This document shows positions 9,510-18,588 of a stretch of 64,000 nucleotides of DNA, piece by piece. The stretch spans positions 434,001-498,000 of the forward strand of contig NZ_FONX01000002.1 of the NCBI RefSeq assembly GCF_900113035.1, read 5' to 3'. A program made the position numbers and the translations under genes. The DNA comes from Paracidovorax wautersii (GTDB lineage Bacteria; Pseudomonadota; Gammaproteobacteria; Burkholderiales; Burkholderiaceae_C). How positions within the stretch are numbered: the first letter of the stretch is position 1; every line of letters begins with the position of its first letter. The notes under the pieces are model-generated. The model searched no databases. It was given only the letters and a program-made list of their open reading frames with translations, and was not told the origin of the DNA.

Positions 9510-10130
9510 TCAGTCGGCCAGCGCCCTCTGCACCGCGGCGCGGGCGCCCACGCGCTCGAAGTGCGCATGCACCTTGGAAAAGCGCGCGATGTCCACGCCG
9601 TCGCTCTTCAGCCAGCCGGCGATGGTGAACAGATAGCCGTCGGCCACCGAATAGGCATCGCCCAGCACCCAGGGGCCCTGCAGGTAGTGGTCCTCGATCA
9701 GCGTGAAGCAGTCCGTCATGTTCTGCGGCACCTTGCGCTGGATGGCGGCGATGGCCTCGGGCTCGTCGGCCCAGCGGCTGGCGCGCGGGCGGTGGGCATG
9801 GGCCACGTGGACGGTGGAGGCCAGGTAGCTGTGCACCTCCTGCATGCGCGCGAAGCCGAATGCGTCCGTGGGCGCCAGCTGCGCCCGCGGAAAACGCTGG
9901 GCGATGTAGGCCAGCAGCGCTGGCGTTTCGGTCAGCACGCCGTGCCCGGTGGCCAGCGCCGGCACACGGCCCTTGGGGTTGATGGCGAGGTATTCAGGCG
10001 ACTGCTGCTGGCGCGCGGATAAATCGAGCCGTTCCAGGCGGTAGGGCGCCTGGGCTTCTTCCAGCGCGATGCGCACGGCCTGCGCGCAGGTGCCGGCAGC
10101 GTAGTAGAGGGTGAGTTCGGACGAGGGCAT
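9510..10130 (-). CDS. Glutathione S-transferase family protein
   Basis: This is a 206-residue cytosolic protein with a thioredoxin-like N-domain beginning SELTLYYAAGTCAQAVRIALEEA. It also has the cis-proline segment NPKGRVPALAT and the ETPALLAYIAQRFP motif, where the ET pair contacts the glutathione gamma-glutamyl group. An all-helical C-domain follows. The Ser/Cys near residues 13-15 is in the position of the catalytic residue of beta-class GSTs. Substrates cannot be predicted. It is convergent with the ABC receptor gene. Confidence 0.88.
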   Translation of the reverse strand: MPSSELTLYYAAGTCAQAVRIALEEAQAPYRLERLDLSARQQQSPEYLAINPKGRVPALATGHGVLTETPALLAYIAQRFPRAQLAPTDAFGFARMQEVHSYLASTVHVAHAHRPRASRWADEPEAIAAIQRKVPQNMTDCFTLIEDHYLQGPWVLGDAYSVADGYLFTIAGWLKSDGVDIARFSKVHAHFERVGARAAVQRALAD

Positions 10131-10237
10131 GGATGAAGGCGCCGGGGGCGCATCAGGGCTGAGGGTGCCCTGATGCTAATCCCGGGCCGCTACTTCAGCC
10201 TATCGCCAGTCGTCCCTGGGAGATCGTGAACACGTTC

Positions 10238-10579
10238 TCAGTTCGTGGTGCGCGGCATGCTGGCCGCATCCGATGCGGCAGCGGCCGGCGGCATGGAGCT
10301 GCCCGTGCCGGAGTCGGTCGATCCCATGCCGCCCGTGCCGGTGCCGGAACCCGTGCCCATGCTGGAGCTGGAGCCCATGCCGGAACCCGTCGTGCCTGTG
10401 CCGGCGTCCGGTACGGGCGTGGTCGGAGCGGAGGGCGACGGCGTCATGGGCGCCGAGCTGTTGGCCGGCTCGCCGGGCTTGGTGCGGTCGCAGGCGCTCA
10501 GGGCCAGTGCGGACACGACGACCAGGGGGGCTGCGATCCACCAGCGCGTGGAGGTACGGGACAGTCGGGAAGAGGTCAT
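10238..10579 (-). CDS. Small low-complexity lipoprotein
   Basis: This predicted lipoprotein has 113 residues. A basic N-terminus is followed by a hydrophobic stretch and a lipobox LSAC, giving an N-terminal Cys at about residue 30. The mature chain is low complexity: Pro/Ser/Thr-rich, then Gly/Ser/Thr/Met repeats such as GMGSSSSMGTGSGTGTGGMG. No known domain is recognised. It is divergent from radA, with about 235 bp between the starts. Similar short Gly/Ser lipoproteins occur in Comamonadaceae, but I cannot name a function. The shifted-frame ORFs on the opposite strand are less credible because only this frame has a signal and lipobox. Confidence 0.7.
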   Translation of the reverse strand: MTSSRLSRTSTRWWIAAPLVVVSALALSACDRTKPGEPANSSAPMTPSPSAPTTPVPDAGTGTTGSGMGSSSSMGTGSGTGTGGMGSTDSGTGSSMPPAAAASDAASMPRTTN

Positions 10580-10814
10580 GGAAGGCTCCTTGTATCAAAG
10601 TGGCGCGGCGAACCGCCGCTGGAGCCGAGATGCTCGGTGCGCGGGCCGGCCCCTCGGGTAGGAGGGGGCTGACATTGCAATGGCTTACGTCCGTTGACCT
10701 GCGGGAACGCCCCATGCCCTTGCGCAGTGGCGTGCGCGCCGCATCCCCGACAATGCCGCCTTTGCGCGGCCGGCCCCGGCCCGCCCGCGCCGACCCCTTC
10801 CGAGCTGCGTTCCC

Positions 10815-12191
10815 ATGGCCAAAGAAAAGACCCTCTACACCTGCACCGCCTGCGGCGGCACCAGCCCGCGCTGGCTGGGCAAGTGCCCCTCCTGCGGTGC
10901 CTGGAACACACTGGTCGAGACCGTGGCCGAAGCCGGCCCCGGCAAGAACCGGCTGAGCGCGCCTGCCTATGCGGGCCTGGCGCAGGCGCAGGCGGTGACG
11001 CCGCTGGCCGCCATCGAGGCCACCGACGTGGCGCGCACGCCCAGCGGCCTGGACGAGCTGGACCGCGTGCTGGGCGGCGGCATCGTCGAGGGCGGCGTGG
11101 TGCTGATCGGCGGCGACCCGGGCATCGGCAAGTCCACCCTGCTGCTGCAGGCGCTGGATGCGCTGCAGCGCCTGGGCCTGCCCACGCTCTACGTGACGGG
11201 CGAGGAAAGCGGCGCGCAGGTGGCGCTGCGCTCGCGCCGGCTGGGGCTGGACCACAGCCAGGTCAACGTGCTGGCGGAGATCCAGCTGGAGAAGATCCTC
11301 GCCACCATCGACAGCACGCAGCCCGCGGTGGCGGTGATCGACTCCATCCAGACCGTCTATTCCGACCAGCTCACCAGCGCGCCGGGCTCGGTTGCCCAGG
11401 TGCGCGAATGCGCGGCCCACCTCACGCGGGCGGCCAAGACCTCGGGCGTCTCCATCATCCTCGTGGGGCACGTGACCAAGGAAGGCGCCCTGGCCGGCCC
11501 GCGCGTGCTGGAGCACATGGTGGACACGGTGCTGTACTTCGAAGGCGACACCCACAGCCAGTTCCGGCTGGTGCGCGCCATCAAGAACCGCTTCGGCGCC
11601 GTCAACGAGATCGGCGTCTTCGCCATGACCGAGAAGGGCCTCAAGGGCGTGACCAACCCCAGCGCCATCTTCCTGAGCCAGCACAGCGAACCCGTGCCCG
11701 GCAGCTGCGTGCTGGTCACGCTGGAAGGCACGCGGCCCATGCTGGTGGAGATCCAGGCGCTGGTGGACGAGGGCGGGCCCAGCCCGCGCCGCCTGTCGGT
11801 GGGCCTGGACCGGGACCGCCTGGCCATGTTGCTGGCCGTGCTGCACCGCCATGCGGGCGTGGCCTGCATGGACCAGGACGTGTTCGTCAACGCCGTGGGC
11901 GGCGTGCGCATCAGCGAGCCCGCGGCCGACCTGGCGGTGATGCTGGCCATCACCAGCAGCCTGCGCGGCAAGCCGTTGCCCAAGGGTTTCCTCGCCTTCG
12001 GCGAAGTGGGGCTGGCGGGCGAGGTGCGCCCCGCTCCGCGCGGCCAGGAGCGGCTGAAGGAAGCCGCCAAGCTGGGCTTCACCGTGGCCGTGGTACCCAA
12101 GGCCAATGCGCCCAAGAAGCCGATCGAGGGGCTGACCATCCATGCCGTGGAGCGGGTGGAGCAGGCCATGGAGGTCGTGCGCGGGCTCTAG
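10815..12191 (+). CDS. radA: DNA repair protein RadA
   Basis: RadA is a RecA-like ATPase that drives branch migration in recombination and helps restart damaged forks. The 458 residues show an N-terminal C4 zinc finger (CTACGG...CPSCGAW), a Walker A motif GGDPGIGKST, the RadA-specific KNRFGAVNEIGVF motif and a Lon-protease-like C-terminal domain with GEVGLAGEVRP. The start ATG at 10815 directly precedes AKEKTLYTC, as in other RadA proteins. Confidence 0.96.
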   Translation: MAKEKTLYTCTACGGTSPRWLGKCPSCGAWNTLVETVAEAGPGKNRLSAPAYAGLAQAQAVTPLAAIEATDVARTPSGLDELDRVLGGGIVEGGVVLIGGDPGIGKSTLLLQALDALQRLGLPTLYVTGEESGAQVALRSRRLGLDHSQVNVLAEIQLEKILATIDSTQPAVAVIDSIQTVYSDQLTSAPGSVAQVRECAAHLTRAAKTSGVSIILVGHVTKEGALAGPRVLEHMVDTVLYFEGDTHSQFRLVRAIKNRFGAVNEIGVFAMTEKGLKGVTNPSAIFLSQHSEPVPGSCVLVTLEGTRPMLVEIQALVDEGGPSPRRLSVGLDRDRLAMLLAVLHRHAGVACMDQDVFVNAVGGVRISEPAADLAVMLAITSSLRGKPLPKGFLAFGEVGLAGEVRPAPRGQERLKEAAKLGFTVAVVPKANAPKKPIEGLTIHAVERVEQAMEVVRGL

Positions 12192-12252
12192 GGTCTTCGC
12201 CTACGCAGCTTCCACACCGGCGCGGCGGAATCGCCATAGGACAATGCGCGCC

Positions 12253-12699
12253 ATGAATTTTCGCAAATACCTCGTTCCGGCCGGCATCCTGCTGCTGGTG
12301 GGCCTGGCCTGGCGCAGCTACGGCTGGCAGGGCGTCTTCGCCGTGGGCGGCGGCCTGATGATGTGGGCGCTGCTGCACTTCACGCGCCTCATGAACGTGA
12401 TGAACAAGGCGGCCCAGCGCCCCATCGGCCATGTGGGCAGCGCCGTGATGCTGAACGCCCGGCTACGCGAGGGCGTGAACCTGATGCACGTGGTGGCGAT
12501 GACGCGCTCGCTCGGCCAGCCGCAGTCGCCCGAGGGCGAGGACCCGGAGATCTTCCGCTGGACGGACGGCACGCAGTCGCACGTGACCTGCGAGTTCCGC
12601 CGCGGCCGGCTGGCGCGCTGGGAGCTGGTGCGCCCGGCCGCGGACGATGCCGCGCCGCAGACGCCCCAGCAGCAGGCGCAACCGGCCGCCGAAACGTAA
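12253..12699 (+). CDS. Conserved small membrane protein, function unknown
   Basis: This protein has 148 residues from the ATG at 12253; another ATG at 12244 would add three residues. Two hydrophobic segments lie in the first 45 residues (VPAGILLLVGLAW and GVFAVGGGLMMWALLHF). A soluble part with RPIGHVGSAVMLNARLREGVNL follows, then a Gln/Pro/Ala-rich tail. I do not recognise a named family. It lies 61 bp after radA and 43 bp before ilvE on the same strand, so co-transcription with either is possible. Confidence 0.75.
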   Translation: MNFRKYLVPAGILLLVGLAWRSYGWQGVFAVGGGLMMWALLHFTRLMNVMNKAAQRPIGHVGSAVMLNARLREGVNLMHVVAMTRSLGQPQSPEGEDPEIFRWTDGTQSHVTCEFRRGRLARWELVRPAADDAAPQTPQQQAQPAAET

Positions 12700-12742
12700 A
12701 ATCACGGGTTTTGCGACTTCCCGCAATGACACAAGGATGACG

Positions 12743-13681
12743 ATGAGCCCCGTAGTTCCCTCGATGGCCGACCGTGACGGCAAGATCTGGATGGACGGCC
12801 AGATGGTGGATTGGCGCGATGCCAAGATCCACGTGCTGACCCACACGCTGCACTACGGCTGCGGCGCCTTCGAAGGCGTGCGCGCCTACAAGACCGAGCA
12901 GGGCACGGCCATCTTCCGCCTGCAGGAGCACACCGAGCGCCTCTTCAACAGCGCCAAGATCCTGCGCATGGCGATCCCCTTCAGCAAGGAAGAGGTCAAC
13001 GAGGCCCAGAAGGCCGTGGTGCGCGAGAACCAGCTCGAATCCTGCTACCTGCGCCCGCTGACTTGGATCGGCTCGCAGAAGCTGGGCGTGTCGCCCCGCG
13101 GCAACCAGATCCACCTGATGGTCGCGGCCTGGGCCTGGGGCGCCTACCTGGGCGAAGAAGGCATGCAGCGCGGCATCCGCGTCAAGACCAGCAGCTACAC
13201 GCGCCACCACGTCAACATCACCATGACGCAGGCCAAGGCGGTGAGCAACTACACCAACTCCATCCTCGCGAACATGGAAGCGCTGGACGACGGCTACGAC
13301 GAGGCGCTGCTGCTGGACGCCTCGGGCTTCGTCTCCGAAGGCGCGGGCGAGAACATCTTCGTCGTGAAGAACGGCGTGGTCTATACGCCCGACCTGTCGG
13401 CCGGCGCGCTCAACGGCATCACCCGCAACACCATCTTCCACATCTGCAAGGATCTGGGGATCGAGCTGGTGCAAAAGCGCATCACGCGCGACGAGGTGTA
13501 CATCGCCGACGAGGCCTTCTTCACCGGCACCGCCGCCGAAGTCACGCCCATCCGCGAGCTGGACCGCATCGCCATCGGCGCCGGCAGCCGCGGCCCGGTC
13601 ACCGAAAAGATCCAGAAGGCCTTCTTCGACATCGTCAACGGCCGCAACCCCCAATACGCCCACTGGCTCACCAAGGTCTGA
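12743..13681 (+). CDS. ilvE: Branched-chain amino acid aminotransferase
   Basis: This fold-type IV PLP enzyme performs the last step of leucine, isoleucine and valine synthesis using glutamate. It has about 312 residues. The PLP lysine is in the block TMTQAKAVSNYTNS, and the family signature EALLLDASGFVSEGAGENIF follows. The N-terminal DGKIWMDG and THTLHYGCGAFEGVRAY are typical of IlvE. Two in-frame ATGs are close together (12737 and 12743). The second has better spacing to the ACAAGG at 12731-12736, so I chose it. A zinc-finger gene follows after 5 bp. Confidence 0.95.
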   Translation: MSPVVPSMADRDGKIWMDGQMVDWRDAKIHVLTHTLHYGCGAFEGVRAYKTEQGTAIFRLQEHTERLFNSAKILRMAIPFSKEEVNEAQKAVVRENQLESCYLRPLTWIGSQKLGVSPRGNQIHLMVAAWAWGAYLGEEGMQRGIRVKTSSYTRHHVNITMTQAKAVSNYTNSILANMEALDDGYDEALLLDASGFVSEGAGENIFVVKNGVVYTPDLSAGALNGITRNTIFHICKDLGIELVQKRITRDEVYIADEAFFTGTAAEVTPIRELDRIAIGAGSRGPVTEKIQKAFFDIVNGRNPQYAHWLTKV

Positions 13682-13686
13682 TCGTC

Positions 13687-13893
13687 ATGTCCCAAGCCGT
13701 CATCGAATTGCTCGCCAAGGATCTCAACCCCCAGGGCGGCGTCTTCTGCCCGAGCCCCAAGGCCGACATGAAGATCTGGAACAACCACCCCAAGGTCTAT
13801 CTGGACGTGGCCCACACGGGCGAAGCCAAGTGCCCGTACTGCGGCACGGTGTACCGCCTGAAGGCGGGCGAAGTGGTCCACGCGGGCCACTGA
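13687..13893 (+). CDS. Zinc-finger domain protein (zf-CHCC type)
   Basis: This 68-residue protein is translated from the ATG at 13687, five bases after the ilvE stop. It has the C-x-H-C-C zinc pattern: FCPSP near residue 21, then the histidine of VAHTGEAKCPYCGTVYRL with the CPYC pair near residues 50-53. The fold resembles the zinc domain of the complex I subunit NDUFS6, but the role of the bacterial stand-alone form is unknown. The same gene often follows ilvE and precedes LPS genes in Burkholderiales, and that arrangement is seen here. Confidence 0.88.
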   Translation: MSQAVIELLAKDLNPQGGVFCPSPKADMKIWNNHPKVYLDVAHTGEAKCPYCGTVYRLKAGEVVHAGH

Positions 13894-13901
13894 TCTCCGC
13901 A

Positions 13902-13921
13902 GGCCGGCAGGACTGCCGGCC
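13902..13921. terminator. Hairpin between convergent genes
   Basis: A perfect 8-bp inverted repeat (GGCCGGCA and TGCCGGCC, 4-nt loop) lies between the stops of the zinc-finger gene and the convergent glycosyltransferase gene. The T-tract is weak (CGTTCATT), so it is only a probable bidirectional terminator. Confidence 0.5.
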
Positions 13922-13937
13922 CGTTCATTCCCCCGCC

Positions 13938-14891
13938 TCAGCGATGCCCGCTGCAGGCACGGCCCCAGAGGCTGTCCGGCCGGGGCTCGCCATGCCGCGC
14001 GAAGAGCTGCGCGAAATGCCGCCGCTCGCCCCCGCGCAGCTTGACCAGCGGCGGCACCTGCGCGTCCGCCGGCATGAGGCACAGGCGCGGATAGAGCAGA
14101 TACCACTTCCAGCCCACGGCCTTCTGATAGAAGAAAGCCGTGTCTTCCGCTTGGGCGAGTGCCAGGCGGTGCGCCGCGCCATCCCGGCGCAGCACCCGCT
14201 GCGCGGTGACGTGGCCCAGCAGATAGACCGGATCGGGAATGCCCTGCAGCAGCTGCGCCCAGCCGGGCTCCGCCTGCCGCGCGGGCAGATAGGCCGCCGT
14301 GCCCACCTCGAAGAGCGCATGGTGGAATTCGCGCTGCCATGCGGTGACGAAGGCGCCGCCGGCGGGCGCGCCGAAGGTCCAGTTCTCCACCACCGGGAAC
14401 TGCGCGTCCTGCGTGTAGCCCTGCAGGTAGAAGCCCGCAAAGTCTGCGCCCTGCGCCTGGCGCATCGCCTCCAGCCAGTCGATGGGCCGGGTCAGCAGCA
14501 CGGTCGCATCCAGCCAGTAGCCGCCGAAGCGGCTCACCAGATAGAGCCGTATCCAGTCCGACTGCTTGACCGGGTCGAGCCGCTCGAAGCCCTCGGGCCA
14601 GTCGGCCGGCGGCACGTGCTCGCGCACCGTCTGCTGGTTGAGCACCTGCACCTCGAAGCCCGGGCACTGCGCGCGCCAGTTGGCGATGCAGCGCTCCACG
14701 AAGGCGTCGGGCTGCACGCTGTGCCAGTAGCTCCAGATGCGGCGCGGAATGGCGGCGCTGGCCGCTGCTCCGTCGCCCGGGGCGGCGACCTGGGGCGCCG
14801 CGGCGGCATAGGCCGCTGCCGTGCGCGGGCGCAGCCGGGCCAGCACGGCATACACGGTGCGGAAGGCGGCAGCGGGGAGGGAATGTGTCAT
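13938..14891 (-). CDS. Glycosyltransferase with DXD-type sugar-binding region (GT32-like)
   Basis: This is a predicted cytoplasmic glycosyltransferase of 317 residues. Key blocks are IPRRIWSYWHS near residue 50, the donor-site segment DPVKQSDWIRLYLVSRFGGYWLDA, whose terminal Asp stands where GT32/capsule enzymes have DXD, and PVVENWTFGAP. The same three blocks occur in the protein at 18585-19595, so the two are paralogues at the two ends of the cluster. It is divergent from the O-antigen ligase gene. The acceptor and sugar are unknown. Confidence 0.82.
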   Translation of the reverse strand: MTHSLPAAAFRTVYAVLARLRPRTAAAYAAAAPQVAAPGDGAAASAAIPRRIWSYWHSVQPDAFVERCIANWRAQCPGFEVQVLNQQTVREHVPPADWPEGFERLDPVKQSDWIRLYLVSRFGGYWLDATVLLTRPIDWLEAMRQAQGADFAGFYLQGYTQDAQFPVVENWTFGAPAGGAFVTAWQREFHHALFEVGTAAYLPARQAEPGWAQLLQGIPDPVYLLGHVTAQRVLRRDGAAHRLALAQAEDTAFFYQKAVGWKWYLLYPRLCLMPADAQVPPLVKLRGGERRHFAQLFARHGEPRPDSLWGRACSGHR

Positions 14892-15061
14892 GGAGTCAGA
14901 GCAGCACCGAAATGCACGAAAGCGCGCGGATACGCGACGGCGGCATTCTGCACGCTGGCCACCGGGTTACGATCCGCGCCAATCGTTCGATTGAAACGAT
15001 AGCGGCAGCTGCGTACTAGTTCTGGGCGTGGCGCTTGAATCCCCTACGAATTCCTTTTTCG

Positions 15062-16366
15062 ATGCAAATCTCGTCTTATCTGGGCCCGTCGCCCTGGCAG
15101 CGCCAGTGGACCACGCTGGCTGCCTTCCTCGTGCTGGCCCTGTCCCTGACAGTCTCCTCGGGCTATTCCTACGGTGCTGTGCTGCTGCTGCTGGGCGCCG
15201 TTGTCAGCCTGCCGCACTGGGCGCGGCATCGGCCCGACCGCGGCACGCTGGCGCTGGCCGCCATCTTCTTCGCCATGGGGCTGCTGTGGTGCGTGATGTC
15301 GGATGCGCGCGAAGGCATGGGGCAGTGGGACCGTTCCATCAAGTTCCTGCTCGGCACTGTGTGCCTGCTGTTCATCGCCAAGTTCCCGCCGCGCCCCCGG
15401 GCGCTCTTCTGGGGGCTGCTGCTGGGCTGCCTCGGCGCGGGCTGCGTGGCGCTCTGGCAGGTGCGCGTGGAAGGCGCGCTTCGCGCCTCAGGCTTTCCGT
15501 CCAACCACACCAATGCCATCCAGTGGGGCAACCTGGCGCTGCTCCTGGGCGCCATGCTGGCGATGCAGCTGGTGGCGCTCTGGCGCCAGCTGCCGCGTGC
15601 CGTGCCCTGGGTGGGCGTGGCGGCGGCGCTGATGGCGCTCAACGCCTCGGTGCTGTCGCAGTCGCGCGGCGGGTGGCTGGCGCTCTTGCTGGCGCTGCCG
15701 CTGGGCATCTATCTCTTCCATCGCCTGCACCCCGGGCGGGTGCTGCGCATCGCGGGGGCGCTGCTCGCTGCGCTGGTGGTGCTGACGGTGATGAACTGGC
15801 GCCTGATCGAGCAGCGCTGGGAGCTGATGCACCAGGAGGTGACGCAGTACGACGACAACGCCCGCGCCGGCGCCGAAAGCTCGGTGGGCCAGCGGCTGGA
15901 GCACTGGCGCTTCGCCTGGGACCTGGGCCGTGAACGTCCGCTGACGGGCTGGGGCCTGGCCGGCTACATGCGCGAGAAGGAAAAGCGCGTCGCGGCCGGC
16001 CTCTACCAGAAGTCCATCACCGAATACATCTACGTCCACAACGAGCCGCTGGACGTCTTCGTCAAGACCGGCATCGGCGGCGTGGCCCTGCTGCTGTGCT
16101 TCTACGGCGTGCCCTTCTTCCTTTTCTGGCCCAGCCGGCGCCGTCTGGCAGCGCTGGACGGCCTGCCCGAGGCCGAGCGCACCCAGGTCGTGGCGCTGCG
16201 GCTCACCGGCGTGTGCATTCCCGTGCTCTACGTGGGCTTCGGGCTCACGCAGGTCTTCTTCGCGCACAACAGCGGGATCATGTTCTATCTCTTCTCCAAC
16301 ATGATCGTCTGGTCCGCCCTGCTGGGCTCCGACCCGGCCTTGCGCGCAGCCGCTGCCCGCACCTGA
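15062..16366 (+). CDS. O-antigen ligase family protein (WaaL/Wzy_C)
   Basis: This is a polytopic inner-membrane protein of 434 residues with about 10-12 hydrophobic segments and a large periplasmic loop at about residues 255-325. The family's conserved histidine lies in YVHNEPLDVFVKTGIGG at the end of that loop, and the arginine in LSQSRGGWLALLL precedes it. Members ligate O-antigen or other glycans to lipid A-core or to proteins on the periplasmic side. The ATG at 15062 was chosen over an upstream in-frame TTG at 15035. The gene begins a plus-strand run of four cluster genes. Confidence 0.88.
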   Translation: MQISSYLGPSPWQRQWTTLAAFLVLALSLTVSSGYSYGAVLLLLGAVVSLPHWARHRPDRGTLALAAIFFAMGLLWCVMSDAREGMGQWDRSIKFLLGTVCLLFIAKFPPRPRALFWGLLLGCLGAGCVALWQVRVEGALRASGFPSNHTNAIQWGNLALLLGAMLAMQLVALWRQLPRAVPWVGVAAALMALNASVLSQSRGGWLALLLALPLGIYLFHRLHPGRVLRIAGALLAALVVLTVMNWRLIEQRWELMHQEVTQYDDNARAGAESSVGQRLEHWRFAWDLGRERPLTGWGLAGYMREKEKRVAAGLYQKSITEYIYVHNEPLDVFVKTGIGGVALLLCFYGVPFFLFWPSRRRLAALDGLPEAERTQVVALRLTGVCIPVLYVGFGLTQVFFAHNSGIMFYLFSNMIVWSALLGSDPALRAAAART

Positions 16367-16393
16367 GGCCCCGGTGGCCGCCATGATGCTTCC

Positions 16394-17536
16394 ATGAGCA
16401 CGACGCCCCCGCTCTTCGCCGCACGCCGGCCGCGCGTGCTGCACTTCGTGACCGGCGGCTTCTCGGGCGCCACGCAGGTGGCCGTCGATCTGGTGCGCGC
16501 CCATGCCGCATCGGGCCGGTTCGAGGCGCTGCTCGCGCTGCGCGCCAAGCGACGCACCACCACGCCCGAGCGCGTGGCCGCGCTGCGCGCCGAGGGGCTG
16601 GCGGTGGAACTGGTGCCCGGCTGGGCGCACGCCGCCACGGTGTGGCAGCTGGCGGCGCTGTGCCGGCGCTGGCAGCCCGACATCCTGGTCGCGCATGGTT
16701 TCAGCGAACACCTCTGGGGCCGCTATGCCGGCCTGCTGGCGGGCGTGCCCCGGCTGGTGCACGTGGAGCACAACTCCCGCGAGCGCTACACCGCCTGGCG
16801 GCTGGCACAGGCGCGCTGGCTGGCGCGGCGCACGGCGGCCATCGTGGGCGTTTCCGAAGGCGTGCGCAGCACCCTGCTGGAGCGCGGCTTTCCGGCCGAC
16901 CGCATCCATGCCATTCCCAACGGCGTGCGGCTCGAGCCCTTCGCCCAGGCCGAGTCCCGCCCGTTCGCCGCGCGCGAGCCCGGCATCGTCATGGCCGCGC
17001 GCTTCGCCCGCCAGAAGGACCATGCCACGCTGCTGCGCGCCGTGGCGCTGCTGCGCGATCGCGGCCTGACCCCGCCCGTGCGCCTGGCCGGCGGCGGCAA
17101 GGCCAGCGCCCGGCAGGCGGCCGAGCGGCTGGCGCAGGAACTGGACCTGCTGCCCCAGGTGCAGTTCATCGGCCACTGCGCCGACGTGCCCGGGCTGCTG
17201 ATGGGCCAGCGGATCTGCGTGCTCTCCACCCACTACGAGGGCATGCCGCTCTCGCTCATCGAAGGCATGGCCGCCGGCTGCGCCGTGGTGGGCAGCCGCG
17301 TGGTGGGCGTGCAGGAGGTGATCGCGCCCGGCCGCACCGGCCTGCTGGCCGAGCCCGGCGATGCCGCCTCGCTCGCCGATGCGCTGCAGCGCCTCTTGAC
17401 CGACACCCCCGCCGCCGCCCGCATGGCCGCCGCCGCCCGCGAAGACGCCGTGGCGCACTACGGCCTGCCCACCATGACGGCGCGCTACGAAGCGCTGCTG
17501 CACGGCCTGCTGCCGGCGGAGCCCGCCACGCCATGA
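16394..17536 (+). CDS. Glycosyltransferase family 4 protein
   Basis: This is a GT-B retaining glycosyltransferase of 380 residues. The N-domain starts RPRVLHFVTGGFSGATQVAVDL, with the glycine-rich acceptor loop. The C-domain has IPNGV, VMAARFARQKDHATLLRA and the nucleotide-sugar E-x7-E motif in YEGMPLSLIEGMAAG. It probably adds a hexose to the LPS core or to a surface glycan. Its last codon overlaps the start of the next gene (ATGA at 17533), which indicates translational coupling. Confidence 0.9.
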   Translation: MSTTPPLFAARRPRVLHFVTGGFSGATQVAVDLVRAHAASGRFEALLALRAKRRTTTPERVAALRAEGLAVELVPGWAHAATVWQLAALCRRWQPDILVAHGFSEHLWGRYAGLLAGVPRLVHVEHNSRERYTAWRLAQARWLARRTAAIVGVSEGVRSTLLERGFPADRIHAIPNGVRLEPFAQAESRPFAAREPGIVMAARFARQKDHATLLRAVALLRDRGLTPPVRLAGGGKASARQAAERLAQELDLLPQVQFIGHCADVPGLLMGQRICVLSTHYEGMPLSLIEGMAAGCAVVGSRVVGVQEVIAPGRTGLLAEPGDAASLADALQRLLTDTPAAARMAAAAREDAVAHYGLPTMTARYEALLHGLLPAEPATP

Positions 17537-18588
17537 ACCCTTTCGCTTCCGCTGCGCCGGCCGCTGCCACGCCCTGGCTCAGCGTGCTCCTGCCCGTCTA
17601 CAACGTGCGCGACTACCTGGCCGAATGCGTCGAATCCGTGCTGGGCCAGGCGCCGGCCGATGCGGGCGTCGAAGTGCTGCTGCTCGACGACTGCTCCACC
17701 GATGGTTCCGCCGAGGCCATGGCCGCGCTGGATGCCCGCTGGCCCGGCCGCCTGCGGCTGCTGCGCCACGAACGCAATGCCGGCCTGAGCGCCGCGCGCA
17801 ACACCATGATCGAGGCGGCGCGGGGCGACTACCTCTGGTTCCTCGACTCCGACGACAAGCTGCTGCCCGGCGCCATCGCCGGCCTGCGCGAGGTGGTGGG
17901 CCTGCACGCGCCCGATGCCGTGCTCTGCGACTTCGCCGTCTGGCGCGAGCGCCCGCGCCTGAAGCACCGCCTGCGCGGCGAAGGCCATCGCAACACCTTC
18001 GCGGGCCCGCACGCCGCGCTGCGCCCCGGCGGCCCCGAGCTGCTGGCCGGCCTGCTGGCCACGGGCCAGCTGCATGCCTGGTCCAAGATCACGCGTCGCG
18101 CCCTCTGGCCGGCCACGGTGCGCTTTCCGCCCGGCCGCTATTTCGAGGACATGGCCACCATGCCGCTGGCCCTGCTGGGCGCGCGCAGCTACTGGCATGT
18201 GCCGAAGCCCTGGGTGGCCTACCGCCAGCGCGGCGGCAGCATCCTGTCCACCATGACCTTGCCCAAGGCCCTGGACCAGTCCGCCGCGCTGCGGCCCTTC
18301 GGCGATGCGCTGCGCGGCCGGCCCGAGGCCGCAGACCCCGCCCTGCGCTTCGCCCTGGCCCACCAGTGCGCCCGCAGCCTGATGGGCGCCATGCGCGTGG
18401 TGGCCCGCGCCGCCGCCCAGCCCGGCGCCGATGCGGCGGCGCTGGATGCCGCGGCCGGCCGCATCCGCGCCGACTTCGCCGCCGCCTCGCCGCTGCCCGC
18501 CGAGGCGCTGGCCCAGGCCTATCTGCTGCGCGGCTGGTGGCTGCGGCGCCTGAAATTCCTGCGCGCCCACGCGCTGCGACCCCGATGA
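17533..18588 (+). CDS. Glycosyltransferase family 2 protein
   Basis: This is a GT-A inverting glycosyltransferase of 351 residues. It opens with WLSVLLPVYNVRDYLAECVES. The nucleotide-binding VEVLLLDDCSTDGS, the acceptor-side NAGLSAARN and the metal-binding DSDD in YLWFLDSDDKLLPG are all present. The gene overlaps its neighbours by ATGA at both ends (17533 and 18585), so the three transferases form a coupled unit. The sugar donor is not predictable. Confidence 0.92.
   Translation: MNPFASAAPAAATPWLSVLLPVYNVRDYLAECVESVLGQAPADAGVEVLLLDDCSTDGSAEAMAALDARWPGRLRLLRHERNAGLSAARNTMIEAARGDYLWFLDSDDKLLPGAIAGLREVVGLHAPDAVLCDFAVWRERPRLKHRLRGEGHRNTFAGPHAALRPGGPELLAGLLATGQLHAWSKITRRALWPATVRFPPGRYFEDMATMPLALLGARSYWHVPKPWVAYRQRGGSILSTMTLPKALDQSAALRPFGDALRGRPEAADPALRFALAHQCARSLMGAMRVVARAAAQPGADAAALDAAAGRIRADFAAASPLPAEALAQAYLLRGWWLRRLKFLRAHALRPR

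Noticed and set aside
14982-15000. ATCGTT/AACGAT inverted repeat in the glycan-cluster divergent gap
   Set aside because: The arms are short and no regulator is linked; it may occur by chance.
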